64,000 bases of DNA from Neobacillus drentensis NBRC 102427. GTDB lineage: Bacteria > Bacillota > Bacilli > Bacillales > Cytobacillaceae. Shown in pieces: positions 18,272 to 25,996 of the stretch (its first letter is position 1; every line of letters begins with the position of its first letter). The notes below the pieces were generated by a model that worked only from the letters and a program-made list of their open reading frames with translations, had not been told where the DNA came from and did no database searches. The position numbers were made by a program, and so were the translations under genes. The DNA lies in contig NZ_BCUX01000017.1 in the NCBI RefSeq assembly GCF_001591445.1, positions 58,492 through 122,491 of the forward strand, read 5' to 3'.

Positions 18272-18298
18272 TGTCCATCGGTCATGTTCCGATGGACA
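18272..18298. repeat. Hairpin with conserved loop, also present near 61.1 kb
   Basis: TGTCCATCGG and CCGATGGACA form a perfect 10-bp stem around the loop TCATGTT. The T-run of a terminator is missing. The inner 17 nt (18277-18293) recur exactly, in opposite orientation, at 61139-61155. Confidence 0.7.
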
Positions 18299-18416
18299 AA
18301 ACGATGAATTCACCATTTTTTCAAAAGTTTCTTAAATAGGTACAAAGACTAAGGAAAATAGATGGATTTACTTTCCTCATTCATCTCGTAAAATACTTAG
18401 AAGGAGGTTGTGAAAA

Positions 18417-18734
18417 ATGTTCAAACGAGTAATCATCCTTTTGGTGCTCTCATCAGTTTTAATTACATTAGTATTAGTTAAAGATCATGCTTCCGCTCCT
18501 GTTAACCATACGATAACGAAAAGCAATGGTTCCAATAATTACACTAAGGTAGAATACAAGATTAGCAAAATAAAAGGAAATCAATATTATGGAAAAGGTC
18601 AGGACGGGACAGATATTATTTTTTCAGCAAAGAACATCCTTTCAAGTGACAAAATAAGGGTTCATGATGTGGTCATCTGCTATTTTGAAAAAGATAATTT
18701 AGGTAAGGGCTTAGTGAAAGTTGAAAAGAAATAA
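18417..18734 (+). CDS. Small exported or membrane-anchored protein, unknown
   Basis: A 105-residue protein with a strong AAGGAGG ribosome site. The N-terminus is basic then hydrophobic (about residues 3-20), a signal peptide or anchor ending near an ASA sequence. The rest is a small polar domain resembling an OB-like beta fold (VEYKISKIKGNQYYG, VHDVVICYFEK), which could be a DUF-type exported protein. No family is assigned. It is followed closely by another small gene. Confidence 0.65.
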   Translation: MFKRVIILLVLSSVLITLVLVKDHASAPVNHTITKSNGSNNYTKVEYKISKIKGNQYYGKGQDGTDIIFSAKNILSSDKIRVHDVVICYFEKDNLGKGLVKVEKK

Positions 18735-18759
18735 TTTTTAACAGAAAGGAAAAAAAGTT

Positions 18760-18981
18760 TTGAAAGAATTTACTATTTGCTATACGTTTGATAACGATAT
18801 AATAACCGAAAAAATGACAAAAGATTTAGATGTAAAACAAGAAGATGTCGAACAAGAAGTACTTGAAATGATGGATCATAACAAATATTTTATTGTGAAA
18901 AATGACCAAGGGAATTATATCGTCAATTCATATCTAGTTCGTTTTGTACAGATTATTAATGAAAGAATATTAGTTAAGTAA
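18760..18981 (+). CDS. Small hypothetical protein
   Basis: A 73-residue acidic protein starting at TTG after an AAGGAAA sequence, 25 bases after the previous gene, so the two may be cotranscribed. It has no membrane segment. The length and codon use look genuine, but no family is recognised. Confidence 0.55.
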   Translation: MKEFTICYTFDNDIITEKMTKDLDVKQEDVEQEVLEMMDHNKYFIVKNDQGNYIVNSYLVRFVQIINERILVK

Positions 18982-18982
18982 G

Positions 18983-19016
18983 ATAGGAGAATTAGTTTCA
19001 ATAACTCCCCTCCTAT
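18983..19016 (+). terminator. Terminator after the small-protein pair
   Basis: ATAGGAG and CTCCTAT with a longer imperfect stem inside, then T-rich sequence. Confidence 0.6.
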
Positions 19017-19056
19017 TTTACTTTTTACTTTTCTTTTTCCTTCTCACAAAAAAAGT

Positions 19057-19080
19057 AAAGCCACCAATGATGGCGGCTTT
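19057..19080 (-). terminator. Terminator of the eamA remnant
   Basis: AAAGCCACC and GGCGGCTTT pair; read leftward, ACTTTTTTTG follows. It lies 48 bases past the eamA stop codon. Confidence 0.65.
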
Positions 19081-19127
19081 CCATTCAACTATTCGATTTG
19101 TAGTGGGCTCTTCATATATTACTTGAT

Positions 19128-19353
19128 CTATGCAGTTTCTCTTTTTTGAAATGTTACTATGATTACCCCAACAAAAATTAACAGTGCTCCAATAAAAAAA
19201 TTTGCTCCGATTTTCTCCTTTAAAAATAACCATCCTAAAAAGGTCCCGACCAAAGGTTGAAAAAAGAAAAAGAGTGAACCTATTCCCGCATCCATTAACT
19301 CCAAACCTTTATTCCATAGAAAAAAGCTCCAGCAGTAGATACTATTCCTAAAT
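19128..19353 (-). pseudogene. EamA-family transporter, C-terminal fragment
   Basis: In the - strand this reads FFLWNKGLELMDAGIGSLFF and then the QPLVGTFLGWLFLKEKIG and FIGALLIFVGVIIVTF segments, the last two helices of a drug/metabolite (EamA) transporter, ending at a TAG at 19130-19128. Frame is lost just before FFLWNKG. The N-terminal part lies beyond the tnpB element at 20913-21243. The middle of the protein (roughly 100 residues) is absent from both parts, so the gene is dead beyond simple element excision. Confidence 0.8.
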
Positions 19354-19560
19354 TTGACTTCTCCCCATGGATAAATCCAGGGGATTCTTTTTTAAACCTT
19401 CATCAAAGACGCCTTTCAGCCGGGACTTCCAGGTCTTACTACTTCTCCAGTTCATTGCGACATGGAGTAAAAAATACATATCGCAGCCCAATCATAGGCT
19501 CTACGCCACTGCCCTTTTAGACTTATTGTGCGAGACAATAGGTGCTAAAAGGACTCGGCG
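19354..19560 (-). ncRNA. Putative TnpB guide RNA (omega RNA) region
   Basis: In this family the guide RNA is made from the 3' end of tnpB and the right end of the element, and its guide is the flanking DNA after the right end. Here that would be the 3' part of tnpB through the hairpin at 19363-19383, with guide sequence starting ATTTAGGAATAG just past 19354. The 5' limit is not determined. This is inferred from family knowledge. Confidence 0.4.
19363..19383 (-). repeat. Right-end hairpin of the tnpB element
   Basis: Read leftward: CCCC-TGGAT-TT-ATCCA-T-GGGG, a stem with one bulged T, typical for IS605-type ends recognised as single-stranded DNA by TnpA. Confidence 0.75.
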
Positions 19561-20787
19561 ATACTTTGTATCTTCTATTTTCGGTAGTTCCCTATTTTTC
19601 GTTATCTGTTTATTGACAGACTTGTCCAAAATATTCATGGCACCTACTACATCCCGGTGTCCTTCCGCGCCGCACTGACAGTCGAAGTTTCGATTCCTTT
19701 GCTTGCGGAATTCACCACATGACGGGCACGTGCCGGAAGTATAGGACTCTTCCTCCAGTTGGACTTTAACTCCTCGTAGTTTTAGTTTGTATTTTATTTT
19801 TTCGATTAATTGCCCAAAACTCCAATTAGACAATTGTTGACGAATTTCTTTACGGGTTTTCTTTTTCTTTTTCGTATTCTTTTGAACGCCATCTGGTGTT
19901 CCGATATAGAGTGTTTTAATTTGGTTTTCCACACACCAATCCGTGACCATTTTCGAAGTCGAATGCAATAGATACTCCATTCTCCGTTCCAGTTTTTCTA
20001 AAAAACGGCGTTTACGCAGAATGAGTTTTTTCCTTCTATTTGAACCTGGCTTTTTCCTGCTAATCAGCTGCTGAAATTCTTTCAACCTTTTGTTTCGGTA
20101 GCGCTGTAATGAACTAAGCTCTCTTCCTGTTATAATCAAGTGACTTTTTCCGTCGCTTAAAACGGCCGCATGAATGATCCCTAAATCACAGCCCGCTTCC
20201 TTTTTACCTTGAACCTGTTGTTGTTTTGGTACTTCCACAGCTAGATGCATCCAGTATTGATTTTTGTGCCAAACGATTTCGGCACTTTTTATGGTATGGA
20301 AATCAATGTGCTTTGGTTGAGGAATCACTAAGGGGGATTGTTGTTTTCCATTGCTAAACCTGAGCTTTTTATCGGACCATGTAATCGCGGTCTTTTTATA
20401 TTTAACGGAAAAGAACTTTTTGTATTTCCAAGGGTAACGCCACTGTTTCTCACCTCTTGCCCGTAGCTCCCTTGTTCTTTTGCAGGTTTCTTCATGTAGC
20501 TCAATGATCGATTGAATCGTTTGCGAGTGTAATTTATGGGTGGTGGCATTGTACCATTTCTTTTTTTCAGATGCACTTGTCCAAACCTGATAAGCATCAT
20601 ATAGCCACCAATGAAGATCTAAGCAGTCATTCCACAGATTCGCGGCTTCCTTACGTAAAGTATCGACTAATCTTCTCTCCTCGTCGGTTAAACGGAGCGG
20701 AAATTTCCGAATGACAATATCTCCTTTCATTTCTTTTTTCTTCTGTTCTTTCATGTTCTTTTTATGGGGTTCCATTTCTTTTTCCAC
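19501..20787 (-). CDS. tnpB: TnpB RNA-guided nuclease with unusual RuvC-II motif
   Basis: A 428-residue TnpB (OrfB), ancestor-type relative of Cas12. The N-terminal region is basic, residues 199-208 give RuvC-I with Asp201 (GCDLGIIHAA), Cys354, Cys357, Cys370 and Cys372 form the zinc finger, and Asp379 in GHRDVVGAMNI is RuvC-III. The RuvC-II strand reads TLYIGTPDG (293-300), with Thr297 where an acidic residue is usual. An acidic cluster EEES at 345-348 just before the zinc finger could supply it. The start ATG follows TAGGTAGG. TnpB cuts the empty donor site and so helps element retention. Confidence 0.95.
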   Translation of the reverse strand: MEKEMEPHKKNMKEQKKKEMKGDIVIRKFPLRLTDEERRLVDTLRKEAANLWNDCLDLHWWLYDAYQVWTSASEKKKWYNATTHKLHSQTIQSIIELHEETCKRTRELRARGEKQWRYPWKYKKFFSVKYKKTAITWSDKKLRFSNGKQQSPLVIPQPKHIDFHTIKSAEIVWHKNQYWMHLAVEVPKQQQVQGKKEAGCDLGIIHAAVLSDGKSHLIITGRELSSLQRYRNKRLKEFQQLISRKKPGSNRRKKLILRKRRFLEKLERRMEYLLHSTSKMVTDWCVENQIKTLYIGTPDGVQKNTKKKKKTRKEIRQQLSNWSFGQLIEKIKYKLKLRGVKVQLEEESYTSGTCPSCGEFRKQRNRNFDCQCGAEGHRDVVGAMNILDKSVNKQITKNRELPKIEDTKYRRVLLAPIVSHNKSKRAVA

Positions 20788-20875
20788 CTACCTAACGGAA
20801 CATTTGTTCTATATATTTATTATACTACTAGGGAATCGTAATTGATAGTTAAAAAGAAAAAAATATTGCTTATAT

Positions 20876-20895
20876 CCCCATTTCTGAAAAGGGGG
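20876..20895 (-). repeat. Left-end hairpin of the tnpB element
   Basis: Read leftward: CCCC-C-TTT-TCAG-AAA-T-GGGG, a stem with one C/T mismatch and a TCAG loop, lying 17 bases inside the inferred left boundary. Confidence 0.65.
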
Positions 20896-20912
20896 TTTGA
20901 CGCCACTATTTG

Positions 20913-21243
20913 ATAAAAGCCGGGGTTGCCGAGGTAATTAAGGATCCCGTATGGGCATCTGATAACAATGTCCCGATAAATTGAAAAGCGATCGAGATAA
21001 AATAGCCAATGAAACCAATCCAGGCTATAGCAAATCCCTTTTATTGAGTTTCTCTTGTTTCCCACTACGTTTTTGAACGGCTTTTAAAATGGCAAATAAA
21101 AAAACAAAAGCAATGATATAGCGCTGCCAAACTAACGTAAATGGCGGAATATAATCAAGGACATACTTACTAACAACATACATCCCGCCCCAGATACTTG
21201 AAGCTAAAGATAAAAATAATGCACCCAGTAATGTTTGTTTCAT
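20913..21243 (-). pseudogene. EamA-family transporter, N-terminal fragment
   Basis: Starts with ATG and encodes LLGALFLSLASSIWGGMYVV, a standard first helix of EamA transporters. After KRDLL the frame shifts by one base and continues as AWIGFIGYFISIAFQFIGTL and then SDAHTGSLITSATPAF before the inserted element. So the gene carries both a frameshift and the tnpB insertion. The matching C-terminal part is at 19128-19353. Confidence 0.85.
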
Positions 21244-21465
21244 AATTTCTTATCCCATCCTACTGTTATTTCAATACCTATTTTCACCATAATTATATAT
21301 TAATAGTTAATACCATAGTGACGTTCTTATATAATTTTCCTTGGAGTTAAGGTAATATTCTTTTTCAAAATTTTTTCTATTAGTCATTTGGTCTAAATCT
21401 ACCTCATATATTTTATATGAGCATTTTTTATGTATCACATCCCCTAAGAAATAGGTGAGACCAAA

Positions 21466-21684
21466 ATGTTTGCTGTTCATTTTATTGAAAAAAATAACGT
21501 TTTATTAACTCAACTGTTAAATAAACTGCCAACCGAGGGTGAAGAATTAAAAATTAAAGGCCGAAAAGCGAAGGTATCAAGTGTTAAGAGAGTTGATGAA
21601 CTAAATGTTCATGTACTTGTTACCATAGAGGTCGTTACTAAAAGTAAGTTTGTTGTCGATAATTCAAAAAAGAAAAAGCGTTAG
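21466..21684 (+). CDS. Small basic hypothetical protein
   Basis: A 72-residue protein with an ATAGGTGAG ribosome site. The middle, GEELKIKGRKAKVSSVKRVDE, looks like a small beta-barrel, and the tail is Lys-rich (NSKKKKR). Proteins of this type occur in many Bacillus genomes without a known role. No function is assigned. Confidence 0.6.
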   Translation: MFAVHFIEKNNVLLTQLLNKLPTEGEELKIKGRKAKVSSVKRVDELNVHVLVTIEVVTKSKFVVDNSKKKKR

Positions 21685-21811
21685 AAATTGCTTATCCCTT
21701 ATTTAAGGGATCTTTTTATGCTTAATTCCAGCCTAAATACTGTTGAAATATGTCCATCAAAGCATCTTATGCATAAGCTATTTAGAATTAATTATAAAGT
21801 AGGTGAAATGA

Positions 21812-22072
21812 ATGACTCATGGGCATGGTCAACAACCCTCTTTTATGCCTTGGGAACAGTGGCACCAGCACAATCCTCAGGGTAACTGGCAACAATGGCA
21901 CCAACACCATCCTTATATGCCTTGGCAGCAGTGGCATCAGCACTATCCACATGGTTCTCACCATCAGTGGCAACAACAATTTCCTTGGGTACCTTGGCAA
22001 CAGTGGCATCACCAACATCCACATGGTACACATCAGCAATGGCAGCAAATGTATCCACATAGACAGGACTAA
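21812..22072 (+). CDS. Trp/His/Gln-rich tandem repeat protein
   Basis: An 86-residue protein made almost wholly of repeats of the form PWQQWHQHxPHG. It has about 18 His and 11 Trp residues. The ribosome site is GTAGGTGA and a strong terminator follows the gene. CATAAGCTA at 21772-21780 fits the sigma-K -10 pattern CATANNNTA, 31 bases before the start, though no clear -35 is seen. Composition suggests metal binding or a cross-linked spore coat or surface protein; that is inference. No family is recognised. The repeats are strong in DNA as well, so the protein probably arose by tandem duplication. Confidence 0.75.
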   Translation: MTHGHGQQPSFMPWEQWHQHNPQGNWQQWHQHHPYMPWQQWHQHYPHGSHHQWQQQFPWVPWQQWHHQHPHGTHQQWQQMYPHRQD

Positions 22073-22092
22073 CTTTATCCGGAATCGATGGC

Positions 22093-22117
22093 GAGGTGAA
22101 TTATTCACCTCTTTTTT
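22093..22117 (+). terminator. Terminator of the repeat-protein gene
   Basis: GAGGTGAAT and ATTCACCTC with almost no loop, then six T. Confidence 0.8.
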
Positions 22118-22371
22118 AATTAGAAAGGAAAATGAATATTTACCCATATTTTAACATTTACTACAATTATTTGAATTTTTTACTTATAAATAATAGTAAA
22201 GCGTAAAATAAGCTCGGCTCCCCCTTTTGAAATATTTTTTAAAAATTCAAATAAATAGTAGCCGAAATTCAAAATGTGTTATACAATATATTTATTATCA
22301 ACATTCTGTTACATAACAGAACGAACAAACATGAAAATGAATCTAAAAAAAAGGAAAAAGGGGAATTTACG

Positions 22372-22692
22372 ATGAACAAAACTGATTCGATTGCACGTAG
22401 AATACTAGGTTGGAAGTTAAATCGATGGGATCGCTGGTATGATTATGAAAAGGCTACCTTCATCCACGAATCTGATTTTCAGCCCGAGAAAAATCTTGAC
22501 CATGCCATGCTAATCGTGAACAGATTAAAGGAATTTGGCTATACGTTTACAACCCATGGAGAATCTGAGGCAAGCTTTAATGACGTCCGTGCAACGGGAA
22601 TAACCCTATCACAAGCCATTACAAATGCTGCCTATACCATCATTGAAAATAACGTGGAAGATAGGTCGACCATCTGGGCACAATTGTGCTAA
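22372..22692 (+). CDS. Small protein resembling phage ABA-sandwich (BC1872-like) domain
   Basis: A 106-residue protein from the ATG at 22372, which follows GGGGAA. It has the pattern of the phage ABA-sandwich proteins: an N-terminal LGWKLNRWDRWYD segment, then SDFQPEKNLDHAMLIVNRLKEFG and a late TLSQAITNAAYTIIE helix. Such proteins are found in phages and in Bacillus chromosomes; their role is unknown. A longer upstream reading has no ribosome site. Confidence 0.65.
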   Translation: MNKTDSIARRILGWKLNRWDRWYDYEKATFIHESDFQPEKNLDHAMLIVNRLKEFGYTFTTHGESEASFNDVRATGITLSQAITNAAYTIIENNVEDRSTIWAQLC

Positions 22693-22704
22693 AACTAATA
22701 ACAA

Positions 22705-22753
22705 AAGGAGTTGATTACCTCACGTATGGTAGGTAAGCAACTCCTTATTTTTT
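22705..22753. terminator. Terminator
   Basis: AAGGAGTTG and CAACTCCTT with a 24-base loop that itself can pair (TACCTCACGTATGGTAGGTA), then ATTTTTTTG. Confidence 0.75.
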
Positions 22754-22765
22754 TGACTGTGCTAT

Positions 22766-23155
22766 CTATTGATTGATTAATTCTGTACCATATGAGTTAT
22801 CGATTGCACAATGCCATTGACCTTGTGAATTTTTCTTAAACACATAGGTCGCCTTTCGATCCATCGAATATTCAGAATCCTTTTTATCGGAAGTGAGTAG
22901 TGTCTTGGAAAGGACTAACGCCGTATCACCAGCTTCTAGAATTATCATTTCACCCTGTGTTGGTGCAACGCTGTTATTGAAATAGTTGGCTATGGCAATA
23001 AATGCTTTCTTGATTTCCCCTTTTCCCCGTGCAATCATCCCTGGCTTTACTACCAAAATGGCTTCATCGGTATAATAATTCATCAGCGTATCAAAATCTT
23101 CCTGTTTGATCGCAATATCACACTTCTTAATGATCTCTTTTAATTCGTGGTCCAT
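22766..23155 (-). CDS. yybH: YybH-like SnoaL/DUF4440 protein
   Basis: A 129-residue protein of the NTF2-like cone fold (SnoaL/DUF4440). It matches B. subtilis YybH in length and in the segments [20 protein letters not shown] and [12 protein letters not shown]. Related proteins bind or convert small molecules, but YybH has no known reaction. The ATG at 23155 is chosen because GGGAGGG lies at the right distance; a TTG two codons earlier is too close to that site. Confidence 0.85.
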   Translation of the reverse strand: MDHELKEIIKKCDIAIKQEDFDTLMNYYTDEAILVVKPGMIARGKGEIKKAFIAIANYFNNSVAPTQGEMIILEAGDTALVLSKTLLTSDKKDSEYSMDRKATYVFKKNSQGQWHCAIDNSYGTELINQ

Positions 23156-23328
23156 TCTCAATTCCCTCCCATACTTATATAATCCTTAATTGTTGCTCCC
23201 ATTATATTCAATTTTAACCAATGGAGAAGAAATTTAGATGATTTTTGGAAAAAATAATGATGGACTATTTTTATAAGCCTGATATAATCCATATAAGAAA
23301 CAATAATTCATTTTTAAAGGTGGACATT

Positions 23329-23526
23329 ATGGCGAACACTTGTAGATATGTTGTCAACGCACTTGGTAAAGGCGGGGAAACATATTATACGCTTTGCAAA
23401 GATAAACAAGAATTACAGAATTGGATTACAACCAATCAAGAAAAATTGATTATGGAAGAATTAAAGGTAACTGATAAAAATCAAACTTTGTTCTCTAAAC
23501 TATTTAACTTAAAAAAATTATATTAA
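23329..23526 (+). CDS. Small hypothetical protein
   Basis: A 65-residue protein beginning MANTCRYVVNALGKGGETYY, with AAGGTGGA before the ATG. A TATAAT box stands at 23283-23288 with TGGACT 16 bases before it. The earlier in-frame starts lack a ribosome site and overlap this promoter. No family is recognised. Confidence 0.6.
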   Translation: MANTCRYVVNALGKGGETYYTLCKDKQELQNWITTNQEKLIMEELKVTDKNQTLFSKLFNLKKLY

Positions 23527-23532
23527 TTTTTC

Positions 23533-23566
23533 AGACGCCATTCTTAATAGAATGGCGTCATTATTT
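23533..23566 (+). terminator. Terminator
   Basis: GACGCCATTCT and AGAATGGCGTC with a 5-base loop, then ATTATTTTT. Confidence 0.85.
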
Positions 23567-23644
23567 TTGTAGATTAATAGTCGATCATAACAATTTGGAA
23601 TTTTTTGTAAATAAAATTATATTTAATATAGGGGGTGCTTGTTT

Positions 23645-23842
23645 GTGAAGGAATTGAAAGAATATAATAATCAACCGGGTGCCAATAACAACAAAAATGA
23701 TGTCAGAGTAAATAATAATTTCACTTTGCCCATTAACCTTGGAGATTCCTTAAATTTATTTGCACTGATTGGCAGCATTTGTGTAGTTAAGCGATTGGTA
23801 AAAAAACGTAAATCCAAACGTAAAAAAATGCAATGGCCTTAA
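23645..23842 (+). CDS. Small Asn-rich hydrophilic protein with basic tail
   Basis: A 65-residue protein from GTG, chosen for its distance from the GGGGG site. The first half is Asn-rich and polar, a hydrophobic stretch follows (LNLFALIGSICVV), and the tail is highly basic (KRLVKKRKSKRKK). It could be a single-pass membrane peptide. No family is recognised. Confidence 0.5.
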   Translation: MKELKEYNNQPGANNNKNDVRVNNNFTLPINLGDSLNLFALIGSICVVKRLVKKRKSKRKKMQWP

Positions 23843-23858
23843 ACCATTACATTTTTTT
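23828..23858. terminator. Terminator overlapping a stop codon
   Basis: ATGCAATGG and CCATTACAT pair across the stop codon of the preceding small gene, with seven T after. Confidence 0.6.
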
Positions 23859-23875
23859 CTTTTTCCGAGTACTTT

Positions 23876-24244
23876 TCAATCTTCTAATTCTCTTAATTTC
23901 TTTCTTAATTCAATCATTACGGCCCTTGGATTTTCAATTTCAAAAATGACATATTTATATTTTCCGAAATTCTCAAGCTCTATATGGACTAGTGGCACCT
24001 TATGTTCAGAAGATAGGAAATACCATTCATTACCAAACTTAAAACTGCCTTCGTAAATATTAAGTGGTGCGATGGCAGTACCGGGCATGCGAAGCATCCA
24101 CATTGGCGGGTCAAAGTCATCAATATGAACATTTTTAATCGCTTTGTAAGGAATTTTCAATTGCCACTTTAATGCAAAAATGCTTAATATTCCTGTTAAC
24201 TTCAGTACGAATTCTTCCTCTTTAAAGTGCACTTCCCTTCCCAT
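23876..24244 (-). CDS. Bacterial PH-like domain protein
   Basis: A 122-residue protein with the look of a bacterial pleckstrin-homology-like domain (LKIPYKAIKNVHIDDFDPP and a run of beta strands, then a C-terminal helix MIELRKKLRELE). It has no membrane segment. The ribosome site is GTGAGGTGA. It lies downstream of the MATE gene on the same strand, about 80 bases away. The function is unknown. Confidence 0.6.
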   Translation of the reverse strand: MGREVHFKEEEFVLKLTGILSIFALKWQLKIPYKAIKNVHIDDFDPPMWMLRMPGTAIAPLNIYEGSFKFGNEWYFLSSEHKVPLVHIELENFGKYKYVIFEIENPRAVMIELRKKLRELED

Positions 24245-24324
24245 AAGGGGTCACCTCACTTGCAGATTTGAAACATACCATCATCTATATTTTACCATTG
24301 GAAGATTCCGGAAGCCAATCATTT

Positions 24325-25686
24325 TTAAAAATTCTCTACACTGACAAATTTCCGCTTTTGAATGTAGATGAGTCTGATGGATAGGGCTATTCCGGCTGCG
24401 AGCAGGCCGATGGTTAAGCCGATCCAGTATCCTCTTGCACCCAAACTGGTGTAATTGGCAAGCAGATAACCCGATGGAAGACAGATGAGCCAATAGGCGA
24501 TTAATGACATGATAAAGGCAAGGTTAACATCCTTATACCCTCTTAAGGCGGCTTGTGCTGTCGCCTGAATGGCATCACAAATTTGGAAAAACAGCGCAAA
24601 AATTAGAAAATTAGCTGTTAAGTTAATAACGGCCGTTTCATTCGAATAAAAACCAGCGACTTGATAGCGAAAGATAACTACCAATACCCCAGTCACAACG
24701 GCAATAAGAATGGCCAGATAAACGCCTAACCAGCTGTATTGCTTTGCATCTTTATAACGCCTTGCCCCCACTTCATAACCGACAAGGACTGTCAGTGCCG
24801 TGGAAATACTAATCGGGATCATGTACAGAAACGAAACAATATTTAAGGCAGATTGGTAGGCAGCAATAGTAGTAACGTTAAATTTACTTAATAGAATAGT
24901 GACCAACGCAAACATACTCGTTTCAAAGAATGTGGAAAGGCCCATCGGCACACCAATCTTTAATATCTCTTTACATTTATCCCAAGAAAACTCTTTAATA
25001 TCGGCAAAAATCGGGTACGAAGAGAAAGGTTCTTGTGTTCTGACGATGAAGACCGTCATTAGCATAATGGCCAAATACGTGAATGATGTCGCATATCCTG
25101 CCCCTGCACCCCCAAGCTCCGGAAAACCCAATTTTCCAAAGATGAGCACATAGTTCAAAAAGAAATTAGCAGGTAATGATAATAACATGATGATCATGAT
25201 GACCCTTGTTTTTCCAAGGGCATAAATAAAGGATCTTAACACATTAAAAATAAATAAAGGAAGAATTCCATAGCTGAGTCCAACTAGATAATCAAAGGCA
25301 GTATCTTGAACACCTGTCGGGAGTTTCATTTTATCTAGGAGCGGGTCTAACAAAAAGCATCCACAAATGATCACCAATGCTGCAATCATAATGGAAAGAT
25401 AGATTCCATGCTTCACAATTGATGCCACTTCATTGCTCTTTTTTTCACCAAAGCGTTGGGCGGCAATAGGTGAAACAGCAAGGAGTATCCCGCTGATCCC
25501 CGTAAATATCGGACTCCAAATCGACGAGCCAATCGCAACTCCGGCTAATGCAGTGGAATTGAACTTCCCTGACATAATCGTATTAAAAAACACCATTGAA
25601 AACATCCCTAGCTGAGTAATTAAGATAGGAATTAACAAGATCAATATTTGCTTTGTTTTTTCCTTTAAGGTAAAGGTTTGATTCAT
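24325..25686 (-). CDS. MATE-family efflux transporter
   Basis: A 453-residue protein with twelve predicted membrane helices and the MATE fold pattern: helix 1 LILLIPILITQLGMFSM, the GVAIGSSIWSP segment, and a repeated second half. It has the features of the NorM/DinF group, which export cationic drugs or toxins using a sodium or proton gradient. The start ATG follows AAGGAGAA. The substrate is not shown by the sequence. Confidence 0.92.
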   Translation of the reverse strand: MNQTFTLKEKTKQILILLIPILITQLGMFSMVFFNTIMSGKFNSTALAGVAIGSSIWSPIFTGISGILLAVSPIAAQRFGEKKSNEVASIVKHGIYLSIMIAALVIICGCFLLDPLLDKMKLPTGVQDTAFDYLVGLSYGILPLFIFNVLRSFIYALGKTRVIMIIMLLSLPANFFLNYVLIFGKLGFPELGGAGAGYATSFTYLAIMLMTVFIVRTQEPFSSYPIFADIKEFSWDKCKEILKIGVPMGLSTFFETSMFALVTILLSKFNVTTIAAYQSALNIVSFLYMIPISISTALTVLVGYEVGARRYKDAKQYSWLGVYLAILIAVVTGVLVVIFRYQVAGFYSNETAVINLTANFLIFALFFQICDAIQATAQAALRGYKDVNLAFIMSLIAYWLICLPSGYLLANYTSLGARGYWIGLTIGLLAAGIALSIRLIYIQKRKFVSVENF

Positions 25687-25966
25687 AGATAGGTTCTCCT
25701 TGATAAATAAAAATCCGAAACTTCATTATACTCTATATTGGATGAATATTCCTCAATTATATCGGAGAACAGTAAATGTTGTTGACTTAAGATAAAAGAC
25801 TCGTTTATGCTCCGCTCCGAATTCAAATGGAAATACAAATGGAAATACCTTAACCATTTCATTGAAAAATTATGGTACTGTTGCGAGAAACAATGATTTT
25901 CAAAATTATTATCTATTAAGAATGGGAGAGGCACGGTTAGAGGTTTTATTTCCCCTAAATAGAATA
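25687..25966. other. Gene-poor stretch upstream of the MATE gene
   Basis: About 280 bp. A 99-codon frame on the - strand (25683-25982) has no ribosome site, overlaps the MATE start and a terminator, and its product is not protein-like. No promoter can be placed with confidence. Confidence 0.4.
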
Positions 25967-25967
25967 A

Positions 25968-25996
25968 AAATAGGACCTCCATGAGAGCGTCCTATT
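25968..25996 (-). terminator. Terminator of the Lys/Pro-rich protein gene
   Basis: AATAGGAC and GTCCTATT form the stem, and read leftward a T-rich run follows. It overlaps the stop codon. Confidence 0.65.

Larger units (their letters stand above)
19354..20912 (-). mobile_element. IS200/IS605-type element with tnpB only
   Basis: The element holds one gene, tnpB, and no tnpA, as in the IS1341-like group. Each end carries a subterminal hairpin with CCCC/GGGG arms: left end 20876-20895, right end 19363-19383 with a bulged T. Read leftward, the left end is preceded by TTTAT (20917-20913), a typical IS605/TnpB target motif, and the right end closes with AGAAGTCAA. These boundaries are estimated from the pattern; the true ends may differ by a few bases. 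It interrupts an EamA transporter gene. Confidence 0.8.

Noticed and set aside
18272..18298. Terminator of the phosphoesterase gene
   Set aside because: The stem is strong but no T-run follows, so it is listed as a repeat instead.
19018..19233. 71-codon - strand frame near the eamA remnant
   Set aside because: It is a different frame of the EamA C-terminal coding sequence and is not protein-like.
21688..21885. 65-codon + strand frame before the W/H/Q repeat protein
   Set aside because: Out of frame with, and overlapping, the well-supported repeat-protein gene; its second half is a shadow of the repeats.
25683..25982. 99-codon - strand frame upstream of the MATE gene
   Set aside because: Overlaps the MATE start and a terminator, lacks a ribosome site, and the product is not protein-like in composition.
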